In this document: positions 1 to 5,977 of the stretch, one piece after another
Numbering within the stretch: the stretch's first letter is position 1
How the letters are laid out: each line of letters starts with the position of its first letter
From: Syntrophomonadaceae bacterium
GTDB lineage: Bacteria > Bacillota > Dethiobacteria > PWVN01
DNA: 5,977 nt
Reading direction: 5' to 3'
Assembly: GCA_007136165.1 (NCBI GenBank)
Contig: SLHK01000158.1
Location: forward strand, 1 to 5,977
The notes under the pieces: model-generated
What the model was told of the DNA's origin: nothing
Database searches by the model: none
What the model saw: the letters and a program-made list of their open reading frames with translations, nothing else
Position numbers and translations under genes: made by a program

Positions 1-1995
1 GATGCCGTACCGGGGGAGAGCATCACCCGGGCCCTGGAGCTGGATGAAGAAATACTGGAACTGGGCCTGACCCCCAACAGAGCCGACTGCCTGGGGCTCA
101 TGGGAGTGGCCGTAGAAGTGGGGGTTTTGACGGGCCTAAAGGCTGAGCCCCAAAAGGCCTATCCCCCCCGGGAAGAAATCCATGAGGCCTCCCGAAGGGT
201 GAAAGTAGAAATAGAAGACCCGGATTTGTGCCTCCGCTACACAGCCATGGTGGTGGACGATGTTCGGGTGGCCCCTTCCCCGGTAAAGCTTCAGCTCCGG
301 CTTCTCAAGGCAGGCATCCGCCCCATCAACAACGTGGTGGATATATCCAACTACGTCATGTGGGAGACGGGGCAGCCCCTGCACGCTTTCGACTTTGACC
401 GGGTTGAAGGCCGGCAAATAATCGTACGGCGGGCAAGGCCGGGGGAGAGGATTAAAACCCTGGACAAACAGGAGCGGATTCTGACATCGGATATGCTGGT
501 GATTGCCGACAGGGAAAACCCCGTAGCCCTGGCCGGGGTTATGGGGGGGTATGATTCGGAGATAACCAACGACACCCGGACGGTGCTGGTGGAGGCCGCC
601 TGCTTCCACCCCATAAATAACCGGCGCACCGCCCGTTCCCTGGGGCTCACCTCGGAAGCCTCCACCCGTTTCGAAAAGGGTGCGGATCCGGCCGGAACGG
701 ATTATGCCGCCCGGAGGACGTCCTATCTCCTGGAAAAAATGGCCGGCGGCACTGTGGTGCCCGGCCAGGTAGACGTTTATCCGGCCCCGGTTCCCCAAAA
801 GACCGTCAAGCTCAACCCCCAGAAGGTCCGGGACCTGGTGGGGTTGGACCTCCCCACGGAGAAAATGGCGGATATCTTCACCCGGCTGGGTTTTGCCGTG
901 GGGGAAGAGGGGGAAAAGCTTTCCGTCCGGATTCCTACCCGGCGCCGTGACATTCAAGGGGAAGTGGACCTGGTGGAGGAGGTGGCCAGAATATATGGGT
1001 ACGAGCATATCGAGACCACCTTTCCCGTGGGGGTTATGACCCAGGGAGATAAGCCCACGGAGCACAAAAACCTGGATAAAATCCGGGAAATCCTCCTGGG
1101 GGCGGGCCTCTCGGAAGCCATTACCTTCTCCTTTATGAAGGAGAAGACCTTCAATGCTTTGCGGCTTCCCGCCAAACACCCCCTGCGGCGGGCCATCCCC
1201 GTCAAAAACCCCCTATCCGAGGAGTACGGCCTCCTGCGGACCACCCTGATGGGGAACCTGTTAAATACGGTGAAATACAACTTGAACCGGCAGCAGGAGA
1301 GCCTCTACATCTTCGAGGTGGGGAAGGTCTTCATACCAAAAGAACTGCCTCTAAAAGAGCAGCCCCAGGAAAAGGTGACCCTGGGGGCGGCTATCACCGG
1401 GAAGCGGGGAGAGGGCCACTGGCAGGACCACCCCGGCGCAGCGGACTTTTACTGGCTCAAGGGCGTCATGGAAGGATTATTCGCTTCCCTGAACCTTAGG
1501 GGTTTCACCTGGAAACCGGCCCGGGAGGTGCCTTACCTGCATCCCACCCGGGGCGCGGAAATCCGGCAGGGAGATACCCTGGTGGGGGTAATGGGTGCCG
1601 TCCACCCCGGGGTTTTGGATAATTTCGAGATAAGCCAGGAGGTTTACTGCGCCGAACTGGACCTGTCCACTCTGATCGGCCACAAAGAACCCCTGGTATA
1701 CAAAGATTTACCCCGCTACCCGGCCATCGTCAGGGATTTAGCCCTAATCGTTCCCGAGGGCCTCCCCGCCGCCGCCGTGGAAGAGGTTATCAAAAAGACG
1801 GGCGGGCAGCTGGTGGAGAAAGTCCTCCTCTTCGATGTCTATACCGGGGAGCAGGTGGCCCAAGGCCACAAAAGCCTGGCCTATACCATTGCCTACCGGG
1901 ATTACCGGGAGACTTTGCGGGACGAGAGGGTGAACCAGGTGCAGGCAGACATCCTGCAAAACCTGGCGGAACTGGGAGTCACCCTGCGTTCCTGA
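1..1995 (+). CDS. pheT: Phenylalanine--tRNA ligase beta subunit, 5'-truncated by window edge
   Basis: This is the beta chain of the cytoplasmic alpha2-beta2 enzyme that charges tRNA-Phe; the beta chain carries the editing site that hydrolyses Tyr-tRNA-Phe. The frame is open from base 1, so 664 residues are visible. Family members are about 800 residues, so roughly the first 130-140 (most of the EMAP-like tRNA-binding domain) are missing. Visible residues about 16-46 hold the LTPNRADCL motif. The B3/B4 editing domain follows (about 76-250), with GQPLHAFDFD, VALAGVMGG and SEASTRFEKG. Next come the B5 domain (about 267-337, ending DLVEEVARIYGYEHIE), the catalytic-like core (about 353-560) and a complete C-terminal FDX-ACB anticodon-binding domain (about 567-663, starting near YKDLPRYPAIVRDLAL). 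The Met codon at 100 is internal and is not the start. pheS is expected just upstream. The stop is TGA and no convincing terminator follows. Confidence 0.98.
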   Translation, partial: DAVPGESITRALELDEEILELGLTPNRADCLGLMGVAVEVGVLTGLKAEPQKAYPPREEIHEASRRVKVEIEDPDLCLRYTAMVVDDVRVAPSPVKLQLRLLKAGIRPINNVVDISNYVMWETGQPLHAFDFDRVEGRQIIVRRARPGERIKTLDKQERILTSDMLVIADRENPVALAGVMGGYDSEITNDTRTVLVEAACFHPINNRRTARSLGLTSEASTRFEKGADPAGTDYAARRTSYLLEKMAGGTVVPGQVDVYPAPVPQKTVKLNPQKVRDLVGLDLPTEKMADIFTRLGFAVGEEGEKLSVRIPTRRRDIQGEVDLVEEVARIYGYEHIETTFPVGVMTQGDKPTEHKNLDKIREILLGAGLSEAITFSFMKEKTFNALRLPAKHPLRRAIPVKNPLSEEYGLLRTTLMGNLLNTVKYNLNRQQESLYIFEVGKVFIPKELPLKEQPQEKVTLGAAITGKRGEGHWQDHPGAADFYWLKGVMEGLFASLNLRGFTWKPAREVPYLHPTRGAEIRQGDTLVGVMGAVHPGVLDNFEISQEVYCAELDLSTLIGHKEPLVYKDLPRYPAIVRDLALIVPEGLPAAAVEEVIKKTGGQLVEKVLLFDVYTGEQVAQGHKSLAYTIAYRDYRETLRDERVNQVQADILQNLAELGVTLRS

Positions 1996-2071
1996 TTATT
2001 CCTTAAATTCCGGCAGGAAAAGAAAAATAATTTGGCGAATGAAGGACAATGGAGAGGTATTATAGCGGGCT

Positions 2072-2078
2072 GAGGTGG
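2072..2078 (+). promoter_or_regulatory. Ribosome binding site that sets the zapA start
   Basis: GAGGTGG matches the 16S anti-Shine-Dalgarno sequence and ends 5 nt before the GTG at 2084. It overlaps the alternative in-frame GTG at 2075, so that upstream codon cannot use it. The only other purine-rich stretch (GGAGAGG, 2051-2057) is about 17 nt from 2075, too far for normal initiation. This favours 2084. Confidence 0.7.
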
Positions 2079-2083
2079 TAGTT

Positions 2084-2338
2084 GTGGAAAAAAACAGGGT
2101 TAAAATTGTCATCCAGGGGGAAACCTTCATGGTAAAAGGTTCCATCCCCCCATCCTACGTGAAAAAAATGGCCGAACATGTGGACAAAAAAATGCAGCAG
2201 GTTAAAGATCAGCACCCGAAACTCGGCCAGCAGAAGGTTCTGGTGCTGACCTGTTTGAACCTGGCCGATGAAGTGTTCAAACTGCAGGAGGAAATCAGCG
2301 AAATGGAATCCTTGTTTAACGAGAAGGAAAACTCCTAG
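2084..2338 (+). CDS. zapA: Cell division protein ZapA
   Basis: ZapA is a small cytoplasmic protein that binds FtsZ and promotes bundling of its filaments in the Z-ring. The 84-residue product matches the usual 80-110. The N-terminal half (residues 1-40) is the compact FtsZ-binding domain: a VKIVIQGETFMVKG strand pair, then a helix with SYVKKMAEHVDKKM. The C-terminal half contains the family-typical LTCLNLADEVFKLQEE and forms the helix that makes the coiled-coil oligomer. I chose the GTG at 2084 over 2075 because GAGGTGG lies 5 nt ahead of it. The gene starts 88 bp after pheT and is followed 20 bp later by the CvpA-family gene. In B. subtilis zapA also lies between the phe-tRNA synthetase genes and yshB/polX/mutS2, although there rnhC intervenes after pheT. 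It may be read from its own promoter, but none is clear. Confidence 0.93.
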   Translation: MEKNRVKIVIQGETFMVKGSIPPSYVKKMAEHVDKKMQQVKDQHPKLGQQKVLVLTCLNLADEVFKLQEEISEMESLFNEKENS

Positions 2339-2358
2339 AAAGGGAGGAGGGTGAAGGA

Positions 2359-2898
2359 ATGCTTAATGCTCTGGACATTTTCCTGCTCCTGATATTTTCT
2401 TTTTTCATTGTCAGCGGCTACAGCAGAGGTTTTGTTGCCCAACTGGTGGACCTGGCCGGGTTCTTTATTGCCCTGTACCTGGCCTATACGGTGGGAGGAC
2501 ATTTTGCCCTGTATCTTATGGAGGTTTTTGAGTTTGTGCCCGAGGCCTTTTTCCCGGAAAACTCCCTTCTGGGCTACTTTCTCATCAACTTAGCCGGTTT
2601 TCTACTGGTGTATTTTCTCGTCAGGTTTGCTTTCCTGGTGCTGGGAAAAGTCCTGAAGGTGGCCACCAGCCTCCCCGTAATCGGAACCCTGAACGGCCTG
2701 GGCGGAGCCCTGGTGGGGGCCCTGAAAGGACTGCTGCTCTTAATTATCCTGGTCAGTATCGGATCTTTCATCCCCAACGAATTCTTCCAGGACCTCATAG
2801 GAAACTCTGTCCTCAGCGCCCTGGCCTTTTCCTATATACCTGTAATGGTAGATTTTATAAAGGAAATTATTACTGTGGACCCTCCACTAACCGTGTAA
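2359..2898 (+). CDS. CvpA family membrane protein (YshB-like)
   Basis: This is a 179-residue integral membrane protein of the CvpA family. The name comes from the E. coli colicin V production gene, but the molecular role of the Firmicute members is not settled. Hydrophobic segments lie at about residues 5-20, 27-46, 70-96 and 113-137, giving four predicted helices. Family hallmarks are SGYSRGFVAQLVDLAG between helices 1 and 2 and LPVIGTLNGLGGALVGALKG leading into helix 4. A strong Shine-Dalgarno (AGGGAGGAGG, 2341-2350) stands 8 nt before the ATG. The gene is 20 bp downstream of zapA and is probably co-transcribed with it. In B. subtilis the corresponding gene, yshB, also lies between zapA and polX. 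The TAA stop falls inside the loop of a probable terminator hairpin, so the end of translation and the end of transcription coincide. Confidence 0.88.
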   Translation: MLNALDIFLLLIFSFFIVSGYSRGFVAQLVDLAGFFIALYLAYTVGGHFALYLMEVFEFVPEAFFPENSLLGYFLINLAGFLLVYFLVRFAFLVLGKVLKVATSLPVIGTLNGLGGALVGALKGLLLLIILVSIGSFIPNEFFQDLIGNSVLSALAFSYIPVMVDFIKEIITVDPPLTV

Positions 2899-2916
2899 TG
2901 CACGGTTTTTCTTTTT
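2889..2916 (+). terminator. Probable intrinsic terminator overlapping the cvpA-family stop codon
   Basis: AACCGTG (2889-2895) pairs perfectly with CACGGTT (2901-2907), giving a 7-bp stem with a TAATG loop. The tract TTTTTCTTTTT (2906-2916) runs from the stem base onward. The stem is short, with four G-C pairs, but the U tract is strong. The stop codon TAA is the first three bases of the loop, so a ribosome finishing the upstream gene would cover the hairpin. The terminator would separate the pheT/zapA/cvpA unit from polX, at least partly. Confidence 0.75.
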
Positions 2917-2973
2917 GTCTTGCGGTAAAAATATGTGCAGAACGCCGGGGGCAAAAGAGAGCAGAAAGGTTGC

Positions 2974-4674
2974 ATGCCCTTGAAAAATTGGGAAGTGGCT
3001 GCCATCCTCACCCGGATCGGCCAGCTGTTAGCTTTGCAAGAAGACAAACCCTTTAAAAGCCGGGCCTATGCCCGGGCCGCCCGCTCCATCCAGAGGCTGG
3101 ATGAGGACGTGGAGGCATACCACCGGAAGGGGGCCTTGACCCGGATTGCCGGGGTGGGCAGGAACATCGGGGACAAAATCAGAGAGATCCTGGAAACGGG
3201 AGAATCCTCTTATTTAAAGAAGCTGGAGGCCCGGTTCCCCGGCGATTTCCTGGATGTCCTGGCGGTGCCGGGGGTGGGACTGGCCACGGGAAGGCTCTTG
3301 TACCAGCACCTGAATGTAGCCTCTTTGAAAGATGTGGAGCGGGCCGTGGACAACAGGGAAGTCCGGAAAATACCGGGCCTGGGACCCAAAACAGAGCAGC
3401 GCCTCAAAGAGGGGCTGCGGCTTATGCAGGACAGCCCCAAGGTTTTCAACCTGGGCTTTATCGCCCCCCTGGCCAGGGAAATCGAGTTAAACCTGAACAG
3501 CCTGGATTTTGTGGAGCAGGCGGCGGCGGGCGGAGGGTTCCGGCGCCGGGCCGAGGCGGTGAGCTCCCTGGATTTTGTGATTTCCAGCCGGGAAAGGGAG
3601 AAAGTTGCCCCTTACCTGGAAAAACAGCCTTTTATCCGGGAGGTTCGGGCAAAGGGTCAGGTTATTGAAGCCCTGAGCCTGTGGCAGCTCCCTCTGTCCT
3701 TTTACCTGGTCAAACCGGAAGACTTCTGGAGCAGCCTGCTCTGGGTTACGGGGTCAAAAGACCACCTGGATGAGCTGGCGGCCCTGGCAGCATCCGGGGG
3801 CCTTGAGATTTCCCGGGAAATCTTTCAAGAGGGAGAAGGGGAGTTTTACCGGCGCCTGGGATGCCCCTGGATTCCCCCCGAGCTCCGGGAAGGCCGGGGC
3901 GAAGTGGAGGCGGCTTTAAAGGGAGAACTGCCTTCCCTGGTGTCTTTGGCGGATATCCGGGGGGACCTGCACACCCACAGCAGCTGGAGCGACGGGACAG
4001 AAAGCATCCGGAATATGGCTCTAAAGGCCAGGGAAAAGGGCTATTCCTACATGGCCGTTACGGATCATTCCCAGTCTCTAAAAATTGCCGGAGGCCTGAC
4101 CCCCGGGGAGCTGGAGCAGCAGGTCCGGGAGATAAACCGCTTGAAAGAAGACTTTTCCGGGTTTACAATATTAACAGGGATGGAAGTGGATATCAAAAAG
4201 GACGGGACATTAGATCTGCCCGACAGCGTCATGGAAGGCCTGGACCTGGTAGTTGCCTCCATCCATACCGGGTTTAAACAGCCGGGGGAGCAGCTGACCC
4301 GGCGAATGATGGCGGCCATGGAGAACCCCCATGTGGATATTATCGGCCACCCCACGGGCAGGCTCATCGGCCGCCGTGCCCCCTACCCTGTGGATGTGGA
4401 TGCCGTTTTACACAAAGCTGCCGAGACGGGGAAGGTTTTGGAGATCAACGCCTCCCCCGACCGCCTGGATTTAAAGGATGTCTACGTGCAGAAGGGACGG
4501 GAACTGGGGGTTAAGTTTGCCGTCAACACCGACACCCACAGCGCAGTGGGGCTTAACGATATGGAGTTTGGCGTGGCCGCCGCCCGGCGGGGCTGGCTGG
4601 AAGCCGAAGACGTGATCAATACATATGATATCGACAGGCTGAAGTCGGTGCTTAATAAAGGCGGCAGGCATTGA
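2974..4674 (+). CDS. polX: PolX-family protein: HhH + degenerate polymerase palm + PHP nuclease
   Basis: Bacterial PolX normally combines a family X DNA polymerase with a C-terminal PHP 3'-5' exonuclease and acts in base excision and gap repair. The 566-residue product has the usual length. Residues 1-45 match the N-terminal helical domain (PFKSRAYARAAR). Helix-hairpin-helix motifs lie near 57-72 (IAGVGRNIGDKI), 96-110 and 132-146 (IPGLGPKT). The palm (about 160-300) is recognisable by RRRAEAV, KPEDF, TGSK and WIPPELRE. It has lost expected catalytic residues: the first Asp of the DxD motif is S198 (only D200 remains) and the third Asp aligns with S242. The PHP domain (about 328-560) keeps HTH (333-335), DH (364-365), GMEVD, SIHTGF, GHPTG and DTH (520-522), consistent with an intact metal site. 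ATG 2974 has AGAAAGG 4 nt upstream; TTG 2980 is an alternative with more normal spacing. The GTG at 2935 has no ribosome site. Confidence 0.93.
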   Translation: MPLKNWEVAAILTRIGQLLALQEDKPFKSRAYARAARSIQRLDEDVEAYHRKGALTRIAGVGRNIGDKIREILETGESSYLKKLEARFPGDFLDVLAVPGVGLATGRLLYQHLNVASLKDVERAVDNREVRKIPGLGPKTEQRLKEGLRLMQDSPKVFNLGFIAPLAREIELNLNSLDFVEQAAAGGGFRRRAEAVSSLDFVISSREREKVAPYLEKQPFIREVRAKGQVIEALSLWQLPLSFYLVKPEDFWSSLLWVTGSKDHLDELAALAASGGLEISREIFQEGEGEFYRRLGCPWIPPELREGRGEVEAALKGELPSLVSLADIRGDLHTHSSWSDGTESIRNMALKAREKGYSYMAVTDHSQSLKIAGGLTPGELEQQVREINRLKEDFSGFTILTGMEVDIKKDGTLDLPDSVMEGLDLVVASIHTGFKQPGEQLTRRMMAAMENPHVDIIGHPTGRLIGRRAPYPVDVDAVLHKAAETGKVLEINASPDRLDLKDVYVQKGRELGVKFAVNTDTHSAVGLNDMEFGVAAARRGWLEAEDVINTYDIDRLKSVLNKGGRH

Positions 4675-5345
4675 CGGCCGGTCCGGGAGGGGAGCTCGCT
4701 TCTCTCTCCGGCCCCGCTGCCCACACAAAAGCGGAAAGACGGTGGTCCTTATTGCGGCCTGAGGGGGTAAAACCAGAGCCTTTGCCCCAGGAATTTTATC
4801 TCCAGGATGCTGCCCAGGTAGCAGAGCAAATCCTGGGCAAGACCCTGGTCCATGAGACAAAGTCCGGCCGGCTTTCCGGAACCATCGTGGAGGCGGAAGC
4901 CTACCTGAGCCGGGATGACCCCGGCTGTCACGCCGCCCGGGGGAAGACCAAAAGAAATGCCTTCATGTTTGCCCAGGGCGGTGTGGCTTACGTCTATTTC
5001 ATATACGGCATGTATTACTGCTTCAATGTGGTTACGGGGCAGGAAGGCCGGGGGGAGGCGGTGCTCATCCGGGCGGCGGCCCCCCTGGAGGGGGTTTCCC
5101 TCATGGCTCAAAACAGGGGCCGCCAGGACCCCCTCAAACTGTTAAGCGGCCCCGGCAAGCTTTGCCAGGCTTTCCAAATAGACTTAACCCTGAACGGACA
5201 AAGCCTTCAGGAAAGGCCCCTCTTCATGGCAGAGGGAGAAGAGCCTCCCCGGGTTACGGTAACCACCCGAATCGGCCTAAATTTGGGGAAGGAAAAACTT
5301 TTGCGCTACTATGTAACCGGTTCCCCCTTTGTCTCACGCCCCTAA
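4671..5345 (+). CDS. DNA-3-methyladenine glycosylase, AAG/MPG family
   Basis: This family excises alkylated bases such as 3-methyladenine, and in some members hypoxanthine, starting base excision repair. In 224-residue numbering the conserved region begins at LPQEFY (about 38-43). E76-A77-Y78 in IVEAEAY contains the Glu equivalent to the catalytic E125 of human AAG. H87, Y109, Y112 and N119 (YVYFIYGMYYCFN) match the substrate pocket, and R134 (VLIRA) and LLSGPGKLCQAF are also family-typical. The C-terminus ends RYYVTGSPFVSRP as expected. The start is uncertain. TTG 4671 overlaps the polX TGA by 4 bp with AAGG 9 nt upstream, but it adds about 37 residues without family resemblance. TTG 4752 (GGTGG 6 nt upstream) or TTG 4782 would give 197 or 187 residues. 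A hairpin occupies the first part of the doubtful stretch, which favours a later start. Coupled expression with polX and mutS2 is likely. Confidence 0.93.
   Translation: MTAGPGGELASLSGPAAHTKAERRWSLLRPEGVKPEPLPQEFYLQDAAQVAEQILGKTLVHETKSGRLSGTIVEAEAYLSRDDPGCHAARGKTKRNAFMFAQGGVAYVYFIYGMYYCFNVVTGQEGRGEAVLIRAAAPLEGVSLMAQNRGRQDPLKLLSGPGKLCQAFQIDLTLNGQSLQERPLFMAEGEEPPRVTVTTRIGLNLGKEKLLRYYVTGSPFVSRP
4676..4713 (+). other. RNA hairpin just after the polX stop
   Basis: GGCCGG (4676-4681) pairs with CCGGCC (4708-4713). Inside it, GGAGGGGAG (4686-4694) pairs with CTTCTCTCT (4699-4707) over 9 bp including three G-U pairs, leaving a CTCG loop and a 4-nt bulge (TCCG, 4682-4685) on the left arm. No T run follows, so it does not look like an intrinsic terminator. 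It could be a processing or stability element between polX and the glycosylase, or chance in GC-rich sequence. Confidence 0.4.
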
Positions 5346-5353
5346 AACCTTTT

Positions 5354-5368
5354 AAGAGGGCGAGGTGA
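5354..5368 (+). promoter_or_regulatory. Ribosome binding region of mutS2, start ambiguous
   Basis: AAGAGGG (5354-5360) lies 4 nt before GTG 5365, a short gap. A longer match to the anti-Shine-Dalgarno sequence, GAGGTGA (5362-5368), overlaps that GTG and stands 5 nt before an in-frame ATA at 5374. GTG 5365 remains the preferred start because ATA is very rarely used. Confidence 0.5.
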
Positions 5369-5977
5369 ACCCCATAAAAGCCATACACATACTGGAATTT
5401 GATAAAATCCGGGAAACCCTGGCGGGCCTCACCCTAACCCCCGGGGGTAAGGAGCGGGCCGCGGGCCTTAAGCCGGAGAAAGACCTGGCGAAAATCAGCT
5501 CCCTGCAGGCGGAGACCAGTGAAGCCCTCAGGCTCCAGCAGGCGGAAGCACCGCCCCTGCACAGGGTGGAAGACCCCCTGGAGGCCCTGACCTACACAGA
5601 AAAGGGCGGCGTCCTGGCACCCCTGGAAGCCTGGGAGATGGGCCGCTTTCTTAAGGCTGTCCACCTCCTGAAAAGCCACCTGGAGGAGGTGGAGGGGGAT
5701 TTCCCCCTCCTTAAGGAGATGGGGCACAGCCTGACTGCCCACCACCCCCTGTACCGGGAGATAATCAACTGTGTGGATGAAGACGGCCGGGTCCTGGACA
5801 GCGCCTCCCGGGAGCTTTCGGGGATTCGCCGGCGGATTGCCCGGACCGAGAGCAGCTTAAGGGAAGCCCTGGAGGCCATCATCCGCAGCCCCGCCACCCG
5901 CAAATACCTCCAGGACCCCATCATCACCAACCGGGGCGACCGCTACGTGGTCCCGGTAAAGGCGGAGCACAGGAACA
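5365..5977 (+). CDS. mutS2: Endonuclease MutS2, N-terminal part, cut by window edge
   Basis: MutS2 is a MutS paralogue without the mismatch-recognition domain. In different bacteria it is linked to suppression of recombination or to rescue of collided ribosomes, using an ATPase core and a C-terminal Smr nuclease domain. Only 204 codons of about 780-790 are visible, so the Walker motifs and Smr domain lie beyond the edge. The visible part matches the family: ILEFDKIRETLAGL (9-22), an early helical region with LQAETSEALRLQQ (47-59), EKGGVLAPLE (79-88), the DEDGRVLDSASRELSGIRR stretch (138-156), and YLQDPIITNRGDRYVVPVKA (181-200) near the start of the core/lever region. The frame is open to the last base. 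The gene begins 19 bp after the glycosylase stop, so the two are probably co-transcribed and may be translationally coupled. In B. subtilis mutS2 follows polX directly. Confidence 0.95.
   Translation, partial: MNPIKAIHILEFDKIRETLAGLTLTPGGKERAAGLKPEKDLAKISSLQAETSEALRLQQAEAPPLHRVEDPLEALTYTEKGGVLAPLEAWEMGRFLKAVHLLKSHLEEVEGDFPLLKEMGHSLTAHHPLYREIINCVDEDGRVLDSASRELSGIRRRIARTESSLREALEAIIRSPATRKYLQDPIITNRGDRYVVPVKAEHRN

Noticed and set aside
543..549. Run of seven G in pheT, a possible slippage site or sequencing error.
   Set aside because: It encodes the conserved MGG of the editing domain and the frame continues correctly on both sides.
136..1179. A 347-codon open frame on the minus strand inside pheT.
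   Set aside because: It lies wholly opposite a conserved gene, its product resembles no family I know (rich in Gly, His, Pro), and GC-biased codons readily keep antisense frames open.
1989..2019. Inverted repeat TTCCTG/CAGGAA around the end of pheT.
   Set aside because: Only 6 bp with a 19-nt loop, followed by A-rich rather than T-rich sequence on the + strand, so not a terminator.
2032..2065. Possible zapA promoter: TTGGCG (2032-2037) and TATTAT (2058-2063).
   Set aside because: The 20-nt spacing is too long and no better -35 box is in place, so it does not stand out from chance.
2408..2593. A 61-codon frame overlapping the cvpA-family gene.
   Set aside because: No separate ribosome site and no family resemblance, while the overlapping frame encodes a clear membrane protein.
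2917..2973. Possible polX promoter in the AT-rich stretch after the terminator (TAAAAATAT, 2926-2934).
   Set aside because: No -35 element at suitable spacing. A promoter is expected if the terminator is efficient, but the sequence does not show one clearly.
3861..4277. A 138-codon + strand frame inside polX, out of frame.
   Set aside because: Composition is Gly/Arg/Pro-rich and it overlaps the conserved PHP domain; a frame shadow.

Overview
The window is a compact, moderately GC-rich stretch in which every gene lies on the + strand. It looks like the genome of a Gram-positive Firmicute of the clostridial type. The gene order (pheT, zapA, a cvpA-family gene, polX, then mutS2) resembles the Bacillus subtilis pheT-zapA-yshB-polX-mutS2 neighbourhood. 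Strong Shine-Dalgarno sequences and frequent GTG/TTG starts fit the same group. The high GC suggests something like the Moorella/Desulfotomaculum/Pelotomaculum side of the Clostridia, but this is an inference from gene order and composition and the species cannot be named.

Layout: 1-1995 is the 3' five-sixths of pheT (phenylalanyl-tRNA synthetase beta subunit), cut by the window edge. An 88-bp gap leads to zapA (GTG start at 2084), then a four-helix membrane protein of the CvpA family (2359-2898). Its TAA stop lies in the loop of a hairpin followed by a T-rich tract, a probable intrinsic terminator. polX (2974-4674) follows, then an AAG/MPG-type 3-methyladenine DNA glycosylase gene overlapping the polX stop, then the first 204 codons of mutS2, cut by the right edge.

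The first half is translation and cell division (PheT, ZapA, CvpA-like). The second half is a DNA-maintenance cluster: a PolX-family protein, a base-excision glycosylase and MutS2. The glycosylase sits between polX and mutS2, which are adjacent in B. subtilis, so it looks like an added member of the repair cluster.

The most notable observation is in PolX. Its helix-hairpin-helix DNA-binding motifs and its C-terminal PHP nuclease domain are well preserved. In the polymerase palm, however, two of the three catalytic aspartates are replaced by serine (S198 and S242), the GS dNTP-binding motif reads GG, and the Asn after TGSK is missing. This predicts a PolX that has lost nucleotidyl transfer and works as a PHP nuclease or DNA-binding protein. 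It is a testable departure from the textbook family, not an entirely new system. No CRISPR array, mobile element, tRNA or rRNA was seen.
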